Origin: UBA5072 sp041737175
GTDB lineage: Bacteria; Bacteroidota; Bacteroidia; Bacteroidales; UBA10428
Assembly: GCA_041737175.1 (NCBI GenBank)
Contig: JBGSSF010000031.1
Coordinates: 56,474 to 120,473, forward strand
Direction of reading: 5' to 3'
Length of the DNA: 64,000 bases
Position numbers and translations under genes: made by a program. The stretch's first letter is position 1; each line of letters opens with the position of its first letter. Under the pieces are notes generated by a model, which was not told the DNA's origin, made no database searches, and worked only from the letters and a program-made list of their open reading frames with translations. Positions 7,891 through 17,198 of this stretch are shown here, piece by piece.

Positions 7891-9228
7891 ATGAAGAAAT
7901 ATACCAGTCTATTGACCCGGAGTGCCTGGATAGCAGGTTTGGGAGGCTTTTTATTCGGTTTTGACACAGCCGTGATTTCCGGTGCAGAAAAGTCCATTCA
8001 GCAGTTGTTCGGTCTCAACGGATTCTGGCTTGGATTCACCGTGGCGATCGCACTGATCGGAACCATTGTGGGAGCCATAGCTGCCGGCAAACCGGCTGAT
8101 TTTTTCGGCAGAAGAAAAATCCTGATGGTAATCGCGATACTCTTTCTGTTCTCAGCTCTTGGTGCTGCACTTTCGCAAAGCTGGTACGGAATTCTTGTGT
8201 TCAGGTTCCTGGGAGGGATAAGCGTTGGGGCTTCCTCTGTCATAGGTCCCATGTATATAGCCGAAATATCACCTGCTGAAAGAAGAGGCCGGCTGGTGAT
8301 TTTATTCCAGCTGAATGTGGTTACTGGCATACTGTTGGCTTTTCTTTCCAATTATATTATTGCCATGGTGACCGATCAGGCGTCCTGGCGCTGGATGCTC
8401 GGGATACAAACCCTGCCTGCCGGGATATTCTTTGCCCTTTTATTTGCCATTCCTGAAACCCCAAGATGGCTTGTCATGAAAGGCGAGAAAAAGAAGGCAG
8501 TCATGGTCCTTGAAAAACTGGGCGAATCAGATGCTTCTGAACAGGTTGATGTCATTGAAGAATCCATCTCTTCGGAAAAGCATATCAAGTCAGAACGTCT
8601 GTTCACGGCAAAATTGAAGTTCCCCATTATCCTGGCCATTCTGGTGGCATTTTTTAATCAGTTCTCGGGTATTAATGCCATCATGTATTATGCCCCCAGG
8701 ATCTTTGAAATGGCTGGCCTGGATCGTACGTCATCCCTGTTTCAGTCGGTTTCCATCGGTTTTACCAATCTGATATTTACCATTGTCGCCCTGTTCATTA
8801 TTGACAGGGTAGGAAGGAAAAAACTGCTGCTGATCGGATCAGTCGGTATGGTATTCATGCTGATGCTGGTATCACTGGGATTCCTCCTGAACCGTTTTGG
8901 CGGTGGGGCGGTATTGATAGGCCTTGTTGGATTTATTGCCTTTTTTGCATCATCTCAGGGTGCGGTTATCTGGGTTTTCATCTCTGAAATATTTCCAAAC
9001 AAAGTCAGAGCCAAGGGACAGGCATTGGGAAGCTTAACGCATTGGTTGCTGGCCGCCCTGGTTTCGTGGGTTTTCCCGGTTATTGCGGCCACAAGTTCAC
9101 GCTCCACAGGACTGGCTTTTGCTTTTTTTGCCCTGATGATGCTGCTGCAGTTCTTCGTTGTCTATTTTGTATTCCCCGAGACCAAAGGGAAGAGGCTGGA
9201 ACAGATCCAGAATGACCTCGGACTGTAA
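7891..9228 (+). CDS. Sugar:H+ symporter, MFS sugar porter family
   Basis: The 445-residue protein has 12 predicted helices and all main sugar porter signatures: GFLFGFDTAVISGA in helix 1, DFFGRRKI after helix 2, PETPRWLVMKGEKKKA at the end of the first half, QFSGINAIMYYAPRIFE in helix 7, DRVGRKKLLLIG in the central repeat, and PETKGKRLEQI at the C-terminus. These indicate a xylose/arabinose/glucose-type proton symporter of the inner membrane. The QFSGIN...YYAP motif favours pentose or hexose substrates; which one cannot be told. No catabolic gene is adjacent. It converges with nikR, leaving only 4 bp between stops. Confidence 0.93.
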   Translation: MKKYTSLLTRSAWIAGLGGFLFGFDTAVISGAEKSIQQLFGLNGFWLGFTVAIALIGTIVGAIAAGKPADFFGRRKILMVIAILFLFSALGAALSQSWYGILVFRFLGGISVGASSVIGPMYIAEISPAERRGRLVILFQLNVVTGILLAFLSNYIIAMVTDQASWRWMLGIQTLPAGIFFALLFAIPETPRWLVMKGEKKKAVMVLEKLGESDASEQVDVIEESISSEKHIKSERLFTAKLKFPIILAILVAFFNQFSGINAIMYYAPRIFEMAGLDRTSSLFQSVSIGFTNLIFTIVALFIIDRVGRKKLLLIGSVGMVFMLMLVSLGFLLNRFGGGAVLIGLVGFIAFFASSQGAVIWVFISEIFPNKVRAKGQALGSLTHWLLAALVSWVFPVIAATSSRSTGLAFAFFALMMLLQFFVVYFVFPETKGKRLEQIQNDLGL

Positions 9229-9232
9229 GCCA

Positions 9233-9631
9233 TCAAGCCCTTGTCATGATGAGCTTGCCGTGATGAATGCCTTTGAGGGCAATGATCTTATCAGCCAGAC
9301 CGGTTAATTCCGAAGCTTTGCCTTTAACAACTATCGTCTCCAGGCAGGTTTCATGGTTCAGGTGCACATGCTGCGTGGAGAGTATCAGGTGATGATGCTC
9401 ATGCTGTACATCATTGATCTCGTTGTCAATGTTGCGTTTGTGATGATCGTACACGATGACAATAGCACCTGCCACCTGGTTGTCACACTGCCATTTCTGT
9501 TCCACAGCATAATTTTCAATGAGATTCCTGATGGCCTGGGAACGATTTGGAAAACCATTCACCGTGACATAACTATCCAGTTCCTGCATGATTTCTTTAT
9601 CCAGGGATACCCCAAATCGCACTACACCCAT
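9233..9631 (-). CDS. nikR: Nickel-responsive regulator NikR
   Basis: NikR is a ribbon-helix-helix repressor that senses Ni2+ through an ACT-like domain. The 132-residue protein has the RHH part (RFGVSLDKEIMQELDSYV and NRSQAIRNLIENY, residues 5-44) and a metal domain with the ligand set QHEHHHL, STQHVHLNHETCLE. These correspond to His76, His87, His89 and Cys95 of E. coli NikR. Target genes are normally nickel importers, urease or hydrogenase, none of which is in this window. I found no GTATGA...TCATAC operator nearby, so it probably acts elsewhere. Confidence 0.93.
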   Translation of the reverse strand: MGVVRFGVSLDKEIMQELDSYVTVNGFPNRSQAIRNLIENYAVEQKWQCDNQVAGAIVIVYDHHKRNIDNEINDVQHEHHHLILSTQHVHLNHETCLETIVVKGKASELTGLADKIIALKGIHHGKLIMTRA

Positions 9632-9662
9632 AATGATTTGATTTATATTTCAGGTTGAAGAC

Positions 9663-10574
9663 TTACGCCCACAGATCGGAGGGATAAATACCCTCTGTCA
9701 CCAGCTTTCTGAGACTGTTCATCACCATTTCCCGATCTTCGCGGTAAGTAACCCCAAACCATTTCTCTGCTGTATGTAAAACCTTTACCCGGGTTTCGCC
9801 CGTCCGTATCACTTCGTTCATGGCAAACGGAAGATAGAATTCCGTATCGTTTTGGGTGATATGGGACTGTAAAAAGTCCGTGAACTGACGTTTCAAATGA
9901 CCAAACATGGAGGGTTTGAAGCCCATAAGGTTCATTGAGACAGGTTCCTTGCCGGTAAAAACCACTTTAACGGGGCCTTCAGCTTCACCGGTAATCTGAT
10001 TGCCGGTCCGGCAAATCTTTTTGTGTTCGGTGATATCGGCCAGATATCCCTGGCCGTCTACCTTGCATACACCCCTGGAAACTGTGCCTGATTCTGAGAG
10101 TGTATTGTCAAGCTGATAATCCACCAGGCAGTATTCCTCGATTCCCCCGGATTGCTTTTTGGAAAGGAATTCATACATAATACGGTATGAATCGGAACCG
10201 TAAAAATCATCTGCGTTGATAACGGCAAAGGGTTCAGTAATGGCTTCACCGGCCATCAACACAGCATGCCCCGTTCCCCAGGGCTTTTTGCGGTCGTGTG
10301 GCACCTGGAATCCTGGCGGCAGATTCCTGAGTTCCTGGTATACGAAACTGATATCAGCCTTTTTTAAGGCTCTTTTCAGGATTATTTCCTTGAAATCATC
10401 CACAAATTCCTGCCTAACCACAAGGACAACTTTCCCAAACCCTGCCCTGAGGGCGTCATATAAGGAATATTCGACGATTGTCTCTCCGGAAGGACCAAAC
10501 CGGTCAACTTGTTTCAGACTTCCATAACGGCTGCCCATTCCGGCAGCAAGAATCAGTAATGAAGGTTGCATCAA
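9663..10574 (-). CDS. Sugar-phosphate nucleotidyltransferase family protein
   Basis: The N-terminus LILAAGMGSRYGSLKQVDRFGPSGETIVEYS is the nucleotide-binding signature GxGxRxG of NDP-sugar pyrophosphorylases, with a Lys near residue 21 and VINADDFYG (about 115) supplying the Mg-binding Asp. The fold is a GT-A nucleotidyltransferase that couples a sugar-1-phosphate to NTP. The length (303 residues) and lack of a left-handed helix domain exclude the GlmU/GlgC types. Specificity is unknown. It lies 3 bp downstream of the sensor gene at 10578, so the two are co-transcribed, which could tie an envelope-sugar activity to a membrane signal. Confidence 0.82.
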   Translation of the reverse strand: MMQPSLLILAAGMGSRYGSLKQVDRFGPSGETIVEYSLYDALRAGFGKVVLVVRQEFVDDFKEIILKRALKKADISFVYQELRNLPPGFQVPHDRKKPWGTGHAVLMAGEAITEPFAVINADDFYGSDSYRIMYEFLSKKQSGGIEEYCLVDYQLDNTLSESGTVSRGVCKVDGQGYLADITEHKKICRTGNQITGEAEGPVKVVFTGKEPVSMNLMGFKPSMFGHLKRQFTDFLQSHITQNDTEFYLPFAMNEVIRTGETRVKVLHTAEKWFGVTYREDREMVMNSLRKLVTEGIYPSDLWA

Positions 10575-10577
10575 TTG

Positions 10578-12230
10578 TTATGACTGTGTGATTTCTTTGA
10601 TTCGTTTTCTCAGCTCCCCAACCTCGCGCTGCAATTCTTCTTCGCGACGAGCGGATTGTTCCTGGGTTGCTCGTAATTCTTCCATGTTCTGCCGCATTTC
10701 TTCTTCCTGGGAGGACATTTCTTCAGCCTGCTGCTGGGATTGTTCAAGTAATATCGCAGTCTGAATCTGCGCTTTACTCGATGAAATGGTAGCAGCAATG
10801 CTTTCCCCGATCCGTTCAATGAATTCAATCACGTATTCGGCATATTCATTGAAGGACGCGATTTCAACCAATCCATAAATCACATCGTTGTAAATCAGGG
10901 GAACGATGAGCAGCGCACGGGGATTATCTTCTCCCAATCCTGAGGTAATCTTCATATAATCGTGCGGGATCTCCGTCAGGTAAATCTTTTCCTTTTCCTG
11001 GTAACACCTTCCCACCAGACCTTCACCAATCTCGATCCGCTTGGTGATAAACTTACGGCGATCGTATGCATAACTGGCCTTCATCTCGATGAATAGGTTG
11101 TCCTTGTCATTATCATTCACAATATAAATACCTCCCTGGTTGGAGTTTGTGTATTTCACCAGGTTGCTGATGATATTATACGAAAGTTCTTCCAGTTCAT
11201 CGGTATTCTTGCGGAGGATATCACTGAACTTGGCAACACCCTGAGCAGCCCAGTTCCGCTGTTCATCTTCCTGTTTTCTGCGGTTTTCTTCTTCAGCTGC
11301 TTTTTTAAGTTCATTCCGCATATCGAGGAGCGAGTGTCCCAGAACGTCTTCATCACTGAGCGGCGTAAAATGGGTATCAAAATTGCCCTTACCGATCTCA
11401 AGCGAGAAGTTGAAGATATTCCTGAGTCCCTGTACCAGCATATTAAGAGCTTTGGACATTTGTCCTACCTCGTCACTCCCCTCCTTTAATTTTTCCTTGG
11501 GGAGCACACCCTTACCCATGGAAAGAAGGACGTTTTTGGTATGGTTGATGGGTACTGCCAACGAATTAATCGTAATGATGCCGATCACAATTGCGCCAAT
11601 AACCAGAATCAGTCCCATAATCAGGATCCACCGCTGAAAACGGTTAAAGGTGGATATCATCTGCTGTTGTCCTGCTTCAACCACAGCTTCCTGTTTCATC
11701 TGCAGGCTTTCAATCATGGATAAAATCCTGTTGGTAAGCATCATAACCTCGCCACCTTCCTCCACCATAGGTGTAACTTCAAACACAACAAAAGGATCGT
11801 CATACTGCTCGAAAGAATTCAGCTGTTCCATGATGTACTGGTGTTTGGGGAACAACGAATCCACAATCACAGAGTCAATCTTAAATAAAACCGACTGGAA
11901 CCTGGTGCTATCCCAAAACGCGCTCAGCTGTTTCAGCGTATCCATCACAATTTTATAATTGGTGGAATGCAATTCCTTCAAAGTGACCTTATCCGGAGTA
12001 TCTGAAATTTTATCTATAAAAACCCACGATTTGACGAGCATTCGCGAATCGCTGATGATGGTATGCAGATCAGAGATATAAGCCTGGGAAGGCGTATATA
12101 CGCTGGTAATCTTTTCATTGATATCGCGGCTGCTTTCAAGCGCAATACTGGTGATCCAGGCATTGATGATCACAGCAATGGTTATGATACCAAATCCCAA
12201 TCCTATTTTGGCAGCAATTTTAAGTCTCAT
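10578..12230 (-). CDS. Membrane sensor with 4-helix-bundle, HAMP, GAF and coiled coil, no output domain
   Basis: The protein has 550 residues in this order: a membrane helix (about 8-28), a periplasmic helical sensor like the 4HB_MCP domain (30-190), a second helix (about 198-222), a HAMP domain (to about 275), a linker helix, a GAF domain (about 335-490, with GLVGRCYQEKEKIYLTEIP), and a long Glu/Gln-rich coiled coil (490-545). No histidine-kinase, GGDEF, phosphatase or methyl-accepting tip follows. The output must therefore be a protein partner, or the gene has lost its effector. The nucleotidyltransferase gene follows after 3 bp. Confidence 0.8.
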   Translation of the reverse strand: MRLKIAAKIGLGFGIITIAVIINAWITSIALESSRDINEKITSVYTPSQAYISDLHTIISDSRMLVKSWVFIDKISDTPDKVTLKELHSTNYKIVMDTLKQLSAFWDSTRFQSVLFKIDSVIVDSLFPKHQYIMEQLNSFEQYDDPFVVFEVTPMVEEGGEVMMLTNRILSMIESLQMKQEAVVEAGQQQMISTFNRFQRWILIMGLILVIGAIVIGIITINSLAVPINHTKNVLLSMGKGVLPKEKLKEGSDEVGQMSKALNMLVQGLRNIFNFSLEIGKGNFDTHFTPLSDEDVLGHSLLDMRNELKKAAEEENRRKQEDEQRNWAAQGVAKFSDILRKNTDELEELSYNIISNLVKYTNSNQGGIYIVNDNDKDNLFIEMKASYAYDRRKFITKRIEIGEGLVGRCYQEKEKIYLTEIPHDYMKITSGLGEDNPRALLIVPLIYNDVIYGLVEIASFNEYAEYVIEFIERIGESIAATISSSKAQIQTAILLEQSQQQAEEMSSQEEEMRQNMEELRATQEQSARREEELQREVGELRKRIKEITQS

Positions 12231-12332
12231 GTCAATTACCGGTTAATCCTTGAATATGATGAAAACTAAATTAGTAAAAATTTACAGCAAAATGATCTAC
12301 TATTCTTACTTCATTTTTTCAAAAAGGTTCGG

Positions 12333-13514
12333 TTATTTTGCAAAATAGTTTTTGACTGCAGTGTGCATTTTTACAAGTGCTTCGTAGAGTATGCGTCTCG
12401 GACAGGCAATATTGATCCTCTGAAATCCTTCACCTTCCTTGCCAAACTGCGGTCCATCGTTTAATCCAAGGCCTGCCTCCTGTATCATGAATGAACGTAA
12501 AGACCCGGAAGACATCCCCAGTTTACTGCAATCGAGCCAAGTAAGATAGGTAGCCTCCGGGGGGACCACCCTGATCATGGGCAAATACTTTGCCAGGAAG
12601 TCCCGTAAAAACATAAGATTGCCTTCGAGATAAGCCATAAGCTGTTTCAGCCACTCCTCTCCCATGTTATAAGCGGCTTCTGCAGCAATAAAGCCGAAAA
12701 TATTTCCTGATCCCACATGTACATGATCCAACATGATTTCATATTTTTCCCTGAGCCGTGCGTCGGGTATAATAAGATATGCTGTGGATAAACCCGCGAG
12801 ATTAAAGGTTTTGCTGGGCGACATGCAGGTAATTGTGATCCTGGCAATATCTTCAGAAATACTTGCAGCAGGAGTATGCCTGAATCCGGTAAATACCAGA
12901 TCGGAATGAATCTCATCTGAAACCAGAAGCATATTATTTCTGATACAGATTTCCCCAATGCGTCTCAAAACTTCCGGTGACCATACATTACCCGTTGGAT
13001 TATGAGGACTGCAAAGGATCAGCATGCGTGTGCCTTTATCAATTTTTGATTCGAGATCTCTGAAATCCATCTCATACCTGCCCTGTTCATACCTTAATGG
13101 ATTGGTAATAAGCCTGCGGCCATGATTCTCAACCGCAGTAAAAAACGGGAAGTAAACCGGAGGCTGGATGATGATGCCGTCACCGGGCTGCGTAAAGGCC
13201 ATTACCAGTAAATTAAGGGCAGGGACAACTCCCGGTGAAAATGAGGTCCATTCGGATTTTATTATCCAGTTATGGCGTCGCTTGTTCCAGTCTGCAACAG
13301 ACTGATAAAAAGAAGGCGGGATCAAGGTATATCCCAGAATTTCATGCTCCAGCCTTTTCTGTATAGCGCCCATAATGAAATCAGGCGTCCTGAAATCCAT
13401 ATCGGCCACCCAAAGGGGAATGACCTTTTCATTGCCAAAAATTCTTTTTCGGAGATCGCATTTTACGCTTCCGGTTCTTTCCCGGCTGATAATCTCATCG
13501 AAATTATAATGCAT
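12333..13514 (-). CDS. patB: MalY/PatB-type cystathionine beta-lyase (C-S lyase)
   Basis: This is a PLP enzyme of fold type I, 393 residues, cleaving L-cystathionine or cysteine conjugates to pyruvate, ammonia and a thiol. The PLP lysine is in MSPSKTFNLAGLSTAY, a PatB/MalY hallmark. The substrate region VPLWVADMDFRTPD near residue 35 and the CSPHNPTGNVW segment (Asn for PLP) are also typical. The ending NIACPRRILYEAL matches the family. It could supply homocysteine for methionine synthesis or degrade cysteine conjugates. It is divergent from rsmA, with a shared promoter gap of 55 bp. Confidence 0.9.
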   Translation of the reverse strand: MHYNFDEIISRERTGSVKCDLRKRIFGNEKVIPLWVADMDFRTPDFIMGAIQKRLEHEILGYTLIPPSFYQSVADWNKRRHNWIIKSEWTSFSPGVVPALNLLVMAFTQPGDGIIIQPPVYFPFFTAVENHGRRLITNPLRYEQGRYEMDFRDLESKIDKGTRMLILCSPHNPTGNVWSPEVLRRIGEICIRNNMLLVSDEIHSDLVFTGFRHTPAASISEDIARITITCMSPSKTFNLAGLSTAYLIIPDARLREKYEIMLDHVHVGSGNIFGFIAAEAAYNMGEEWLKQLMAYLEGNLMFLRDFLAKYLPMIRVVPPEATYLTWLDCSKLGMSSGSLRSFMIQEAGLGLNDGPQFGKEGEGFQRINIACPRRILYEALVKMHTAVKNYFAK

Positions 13515-13523
13515 GGTCTATGA

Positions 13524-13551
13524 TTTGAAATACCGAAAATAGATATTTTTG
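13524..13551 (+). promoter_or_regulatory. Promoter of rsmA-mgtE
   Basis: TTTG at 13524-13527 and TATTTTTG at 13544-13551 fit the Bacteroidota -33/-7 pair, with a slightly short 16-bp spacer. The predicted start of transcription falls near 13558, leaving only about 12 bases before the GTG start at 13570, so the mRNA would have a very short leader. Confidence 0.55.
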
Positions 13552-13569
13552 CATTAAAAGCAGCTGTCA

Positions 13570-14343
13570 GTGATTCCCGTAAAACCCAAGAAAAGTTTAG
13601 GTCAGCATTTCCTGACAGATAAAAACATAGCCCAAAAAATAGTGAACAGCCTCACCTGGCAGGGATATGACAGAGCCCTTGAGATAGGTCCCGGCATGGG
13701 AATCCTTACCGAGATCCTGCTTGCTTTGCCTGATAAAGAAATGCGGTATGTAGAGATTGACCGCACATCTGTTGAATACCTGAACACCCGCTTCCCGAGC
13801 GTCTCTGAGAAGATCCTAAATGCCGATATTCTGGAAGTTCCCCTGTCGGATTTCTACCGTCAACCCTTTGCCATTATCGGTAATTTTCCCTATAATATTT
13901 CAAGCCAGCTCTTTTTCAGAATTCTGGATCACCGGAATCTCGTTATTGAAACAGTATGCATGATCCAGAAGGAAGTCGCCACCCGGATCGCATCACCCCC
14001 GGGATCCAGGGCTTATGGAATACTTAGCGTTCTGCTTCAGGCTTTTTATGAGATCGAATACCTGTTTTCAGTCCCTCCCCAGGTTTTTAACCCGCCGCCC
14101 AGGGTTAATTCAGCTGTAATCAGACTGAGACGAAACAGCACGGTAAACCTCGACTGCCATGAGGGACACTTCCATAAAGTCGTAAAGACTGCCTTCAACC
14201 AGCGCAGGAAAACCCTGCGCAATTCTCTTAAAAGCCTGACAGGCAATATAGATACCAGTGAGGCCATATGGCAAAAAAGGCCCGAACAATTGGGTGTTCA
14301 GGATTTTGTAAAGCTGACCCGTTTACTTGAGCATAGTACCTAA
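13570..14343 (+). CDS. rsmA: 16S rRNA dimethyladenosine transferase RsmA (KsgA)
   Basis: RsmA dimethylates the two adjacent adenines in the 3' terminal helix of 16S rRNA, a late step in 30S assembly. The 257-residue protein starts with the conserved PKKSLGQHFLTD, has the SAM site LEIGPGMGILTE (about residue 38) and the catalytic NFPYNISS motif (NxPY, about 104), and ends with the usual helical C-terminal domain containing FNQRRKTLRNSL. The start codon is GTG at 13570, which places the conserved N-terminus at the expected distance. mgtE follows after 11 bp, suggesting a two-gene unit. Confidence 0.96.
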   Translation: MIPVKPKKSLGQHFLTDKNIAQKIVNSLTWQGYDRALEIGPGMGILTEILLALPDKEMRYVEIDRTSVEYLNTRFPSVSEKILNADILEVPLSDFYRQPFAIIGNFPYNISSQLFFRILDHRNLVIETVCMIQKEVATRIASPPGSRAYGILSVLLQAFYEIEYLFSVPPQVFNPPPRVNSAVIRLRRNSTVNLDCHEGHFHKVVKTAFNQRRKTLRNSLKSLTGNIDTSEAIWQKRPEQLGVQDFVKLTRLLEHST

Positions 14344-14354
14344 AATTTCTGCAC

Positions 14355-15713
14355 ATGCAATTTGAACTGACACGAGAGTTTATCGACGAGCTCAAGGAGC
14401 TCATAGAAGCAAAAAACGATGTTTCGGCAATGACCCGGATTAAGGACCTCCATCCGGCTGATATAGCGGAAATCTTTAATGAACTGGAACCTGATGAATC
14501 AGCATATCTCTACAATCTGCTCGATAGCGAAAAGTCGGCAGATGTGCTGGTTGAACTTACCGAAAATGAACGGGAGCAGTTCATAGAAGAAATGCCGGGT
14601 GAAATGATCGCCCGAAAGGTGATCGACAATATGGAGTCGGATGATGCCGCGGACCTGCTGGGTGAACTATCCGAAGAAAAGCAGGAAGAGGTACTGCAGA
14701 GCATCGAAGATGTTGAAGTAGCCGGTGACATTGTAGACCTCCTCAGCTATGATCCGGATACGGCCGGAGGTCTGATGGCGAAAGAGCTCATCAAGGTGAA
14801 CGAGGACTGGGATATCGCACGCTGTATCCGTGACATCCGTAAACAGGCCAGCGAGGTTTATGAGTTTTACGTTGTATACGTGGTAGATGACGATGATATA
14901 CTCAAAGGTACGGTTTCGTTAAAAAAACTTCTGATATCACGGGCGTCCGCAAGGATTCGGAACATTGCCAATACGGATGTCATCCTGGTAAAGACCGACA
15001 CGCCATCGGAAGAGGTCGCCAATATCATGAAAAAATATGACCTGGTTTCTCTTCCGGTGGTGGATGCGATAGGGCGACTGGTGGGCAGGATCACCATTGA
15101 CGACATTGTGGATGTTATTCAGGAAGAAGCTGAAAAGGATTATCAGTTGATATCAGGTATTACCGAAGATGTAGAGGATACCGATAACATCTTTGTACGC
15201 ACCAGGGCCCGGTTACCCTGGTTGATAATCGGGCTCACGGGAGGGATTCTGGGCTCAAGGGTTATCAGCATGCACGAGGCCGATCTGAAAATATCACCCG
15301 AGATGGCCCTCTTTTTCCCGCTTATCGGAGCTATGGGTGGAAATGCCGGCGTACAGTCATCCTCAATTGTGGTTCAGGGCATTGCGGCAGGCACTATTGA
15401 CCTGCAGGGCATTGCCGGGAAACTGATGAAGGAACTGTCCGTCGCCCTGATCAATGGCTTCATCCTGTCGGCTCTGATCTTTCTTTATAATCTGTTTTTC
15501 AGTGATTCTTTCGCACTTACAGTTACCGTGAGTATTGCCCTGTTTGCCGTAATACTCTTTGCTTCAGTATTCGGAACATTCGTGCCGCTGGTATTGCAGC
15601 GCTTTAAGATAGACCCGGCCCTGGCTACCGGTCCGTTTATCACCACGACCAATGATATTATCGGACTGTCGATATATCTTACTATGGGAAGACTGATGTA
15701 TGGCATATTTTGA
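14355..15713 (+). CDS. mgtE: Magnesium transporter MgtE
   Basis: MgtE is a dimeric, Mg2+-gated channel of the inner membrane. The 452-residue protein has the superhelical N domain (about 1-125, with LHPADIAEIF and DDAADLLGEL), two CBS domains (about 130-255), the connecting plug helix, and five membrane helices (285-452). The pore region is seen in FFPLIGAMGGNAGVQSS and the end in TTTNDIIGLSIYLTMG, both diagnostic. Acidic residues of the N and CBS domains bind Mg2+ and close the channel when Mg2+ is plentiful. It follows rsmA by 11 bp. Confidence 0.95.
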   Translation: MQFELTREFIDELKELIEAKNDVSAMTRIKDLHPADIAEIFNELEPDESAYLYNLLDSEKSADVLVELTENEREQFIEEMPGEMIARKVIDNMESDDAADLLGELSEEKQEEVLQSIEDVEVAGDIVDLLSYDPDTAGGLMAKELIKVNEDWDIARCIRDIRKQASEVYEFYVVYVVDDDDILKGTVSLKKLLISRASARIRNIANTDVILVKTDTPSEEVANIMKKYDLVSLPVVDAIGRLVGRITIDDIVDVIQEEAEKDYQLISGITEDVEDTDNIFVRTRARLPWLIIGLTGGILGSRVISMHEADLKISPEMALFFPLIGAMGGNAGVQSSSIVVQGIAAGTIDLQGIAGKLMKELSVALINGFILSALIFLYNLFFSDSFALTVTVSIALFAVILFASVFGTFVPLVLQRFKIDPALATGPFITTTNDIIGLSIYLTMGRLMYGIF

Positions 15714-15724
15714 AAATATTCATC

Positions 15725-15755
15725 TTTGCAAATCTGACGGTTTTATATAACTTTA
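15725..15755 (+). promoter_or_regulatory. Promoter of the DUF3078 gene
   Basis: TTTG (15725-15728) is followed 19 bp later by TAACTTTA (15748-15755), one base off the TAnnTTTG consensus. It lies about 85 bp upstream of the ATG at 15841 and 12 bp after the mgtE stop. Confidence 0.5.
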
Positions 15756-15840
15756 CGATAAACTATAAGATATTATGTTAAATATTTAGCTATCAATGCC
15801 TTAAATGAAATTTACCACTAACCAACCAATATGCCGTCTT

Positions 15841-16764
15841 ATGAAAAGAGTGATTTTTGCTGCTGCCATGATATTGGCGGTTTTGAATGGTGTTAGCCAG
15901 ACTACAGAGGCTGAAAAGCAGATTTTAACACAAAAGGTAGACACCCTGATGGGGTGGAAAAAAGGGGGTGTCATCAACATAAACACTTCGCAAACCTCAT
16001 TGACCAATTGGGCTTCCGGTGGCCAGAGTTCTGTGGCGATCGGCGGATTGCTGAGTTTGTCCGCCAATAATAAACAGGAAAAAAGCCTCTGGGAAAATTA
16101 TCTGGATATAGCCTACGGATCCATGAAACAGGGAAAAGATGCCGGCTGGTGGAAAACCGATGATAAAATTGACTTTACCTCCAAGTATGGATTAAAAGCT
16201 GCTGAAAAATTGTACTATGCAGGCCTGGTGAATTTCAAAACACAAATGACAAACGGTTACAATTACCCGGATGATGAGGTAAAGATCTCCGGTCTCTTTG
16301 CCCCGGCTTACCTGTTGGGAGCGCTTGGAATCGACTACAGGCCCAGTGAGAACTTTACCCTCTTTTTTGCCCCGGTTACCCTGAAAATGACTTTTGTTAA
16401 CGACGAAGACCTGGCTGATGCCGGAGCCTTCGGTGTTGATCCGGGAGATCACCTGAGAAGTGAATTCGGCGGTTATCTGCGTGCCTTCCTTAAAAAGGAT
16501 CTGATGGAGAATATAACCTTCCAGACCAAGCTGGATCTCTTCTCCAATTACCTTGATAATCCCGAGTGTATTGATGTGAGCTGGGAATCCCTGCTGTCCC
16601 TGAAAGTGAATAAGTTCATATCTGCCACGCTGTCTACTCATCTTTTGTATGATGATGATGTTGATATTGCCATTGACAACAATGATGACGGCACTGCCGA
16701 TGAATTCGGACCCAGGGTTCAGTTCAAGGAAGTTCTGGCCATTGGTTTCTCCATGAAGTTCTAA
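15841..16764 (+). CDS. DUF3078 family exported protein
   Basis: This 307-residue protein begins with a signal peptide (MKRVIFAAAMILAVLNGVSQ). The mature part has GWKKGGVININTSQTSLTNWASGG, then a long series of alternating aromatic/polar beta-strands, ending in Lys-Phe. This is the pattern of DUF3078, a Bacteroidota family that looks like an outer-membrane beta-barrel. The terminal Phe fits recognition by BamA. The role is unknown. The start at 15841 is preferred because an upstream ATG at 15805 would add 12 polar residues ahead of the signal peptide. Confidence 0.82.
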   Translation: MKRVIFAAAMILAVLNGVSQTTEAEKQILTQKVDTLMGWKKGGVININTSQTSLTNWASGGQSSVAIGGLLSLSANNKQEKSLWENYLDIAYGSMKQGKDAGWWKTDDKIDFTSKYGLKAAEKLYYAGLVNFKTQMTNGYNYPDDEVKISGLFAPAYLLGALGIDYRPSENFTLFFAPVTLKMTFVNDEDLADAGAFGVDPGDHLRSEFGGYLRAFLKKDLMENITFQTKLDLFSNYLDNPECIDVSWESLLSLKVNKFISATLSTHLLYDDDVDIAIDNNDDGTADEFGPRVQFKEVLAIGFSMKF

Positions 16765-16782
16765 TCCCTAAATACCATAACC

Positions 16783-17190
16783 ATGAAATTTGTACAGGAA
16801 TTCAAACAGTTCGCCATGAAAGGCAATGTTGTCGACATGGCAGTAGGTATCATCATTGGTGTCGCTTTTGGTAAAATCATCACCTCCCTGGTCAATGACG
16901 TCATTATGCCTCCGCTCGGCCTGCTTATCGGTGGAGTTGATTTTACCGATCTCAAGGTCACGCTGAAAGGTGCAAGTGTTGACGATGCCGGAAATGCCAT
17001 TGACGCTGTAACACTCAACTGGGGAACTTTTGCCCAGACAGCACTCGATTTTCTGATTGTGGCTTTTGCCATCTTTTTGCTGATAAAAGCCATCAACCGG
17101 ATGAAGAAAAAGGAGGAACCTGCTGCACCTCCCGAACCTACCAAGGAAGAGAAACTGCTAACTGAAATCCGTGACCTGTTGAAAAAATAA
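16783..17190 (+). CDS. mscL: Large-conductance mechanosensitive channel MscL
   Basis: MscL opens a wide pore under membrane tension and protects against hypo-osmotic lysis. The 135-residue protein has the amphipathic N-terminal helix (FVQEFKQFAMKGNVVDMAVG), TM1 with the pore-lining GIIIGVAFGKIITSLVNDVIMPP, a short periplasmic loop, TM2 (about 85-105) and a charged cytoplasmic C-terminal helix with KKKEEPAAPPEP. Length and order are normal. It begins 18 bp after the DUF3078 gene. Confidence 0.96.
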   Translation: MKFVQEFKQFAMKGNVVDMAVGIIIGVAFGKIITSLVNDVIMPPLGLLIGGVDFTDLKVTLKGASVDDAGNAIDAVTLNWGTFAQTALDFLIVAFAIFLLIKAINRMKKKEEPAAPPEPTKEEKLLTEIRDLLKK

Positions 17191-17198
17191 CCCATCAT

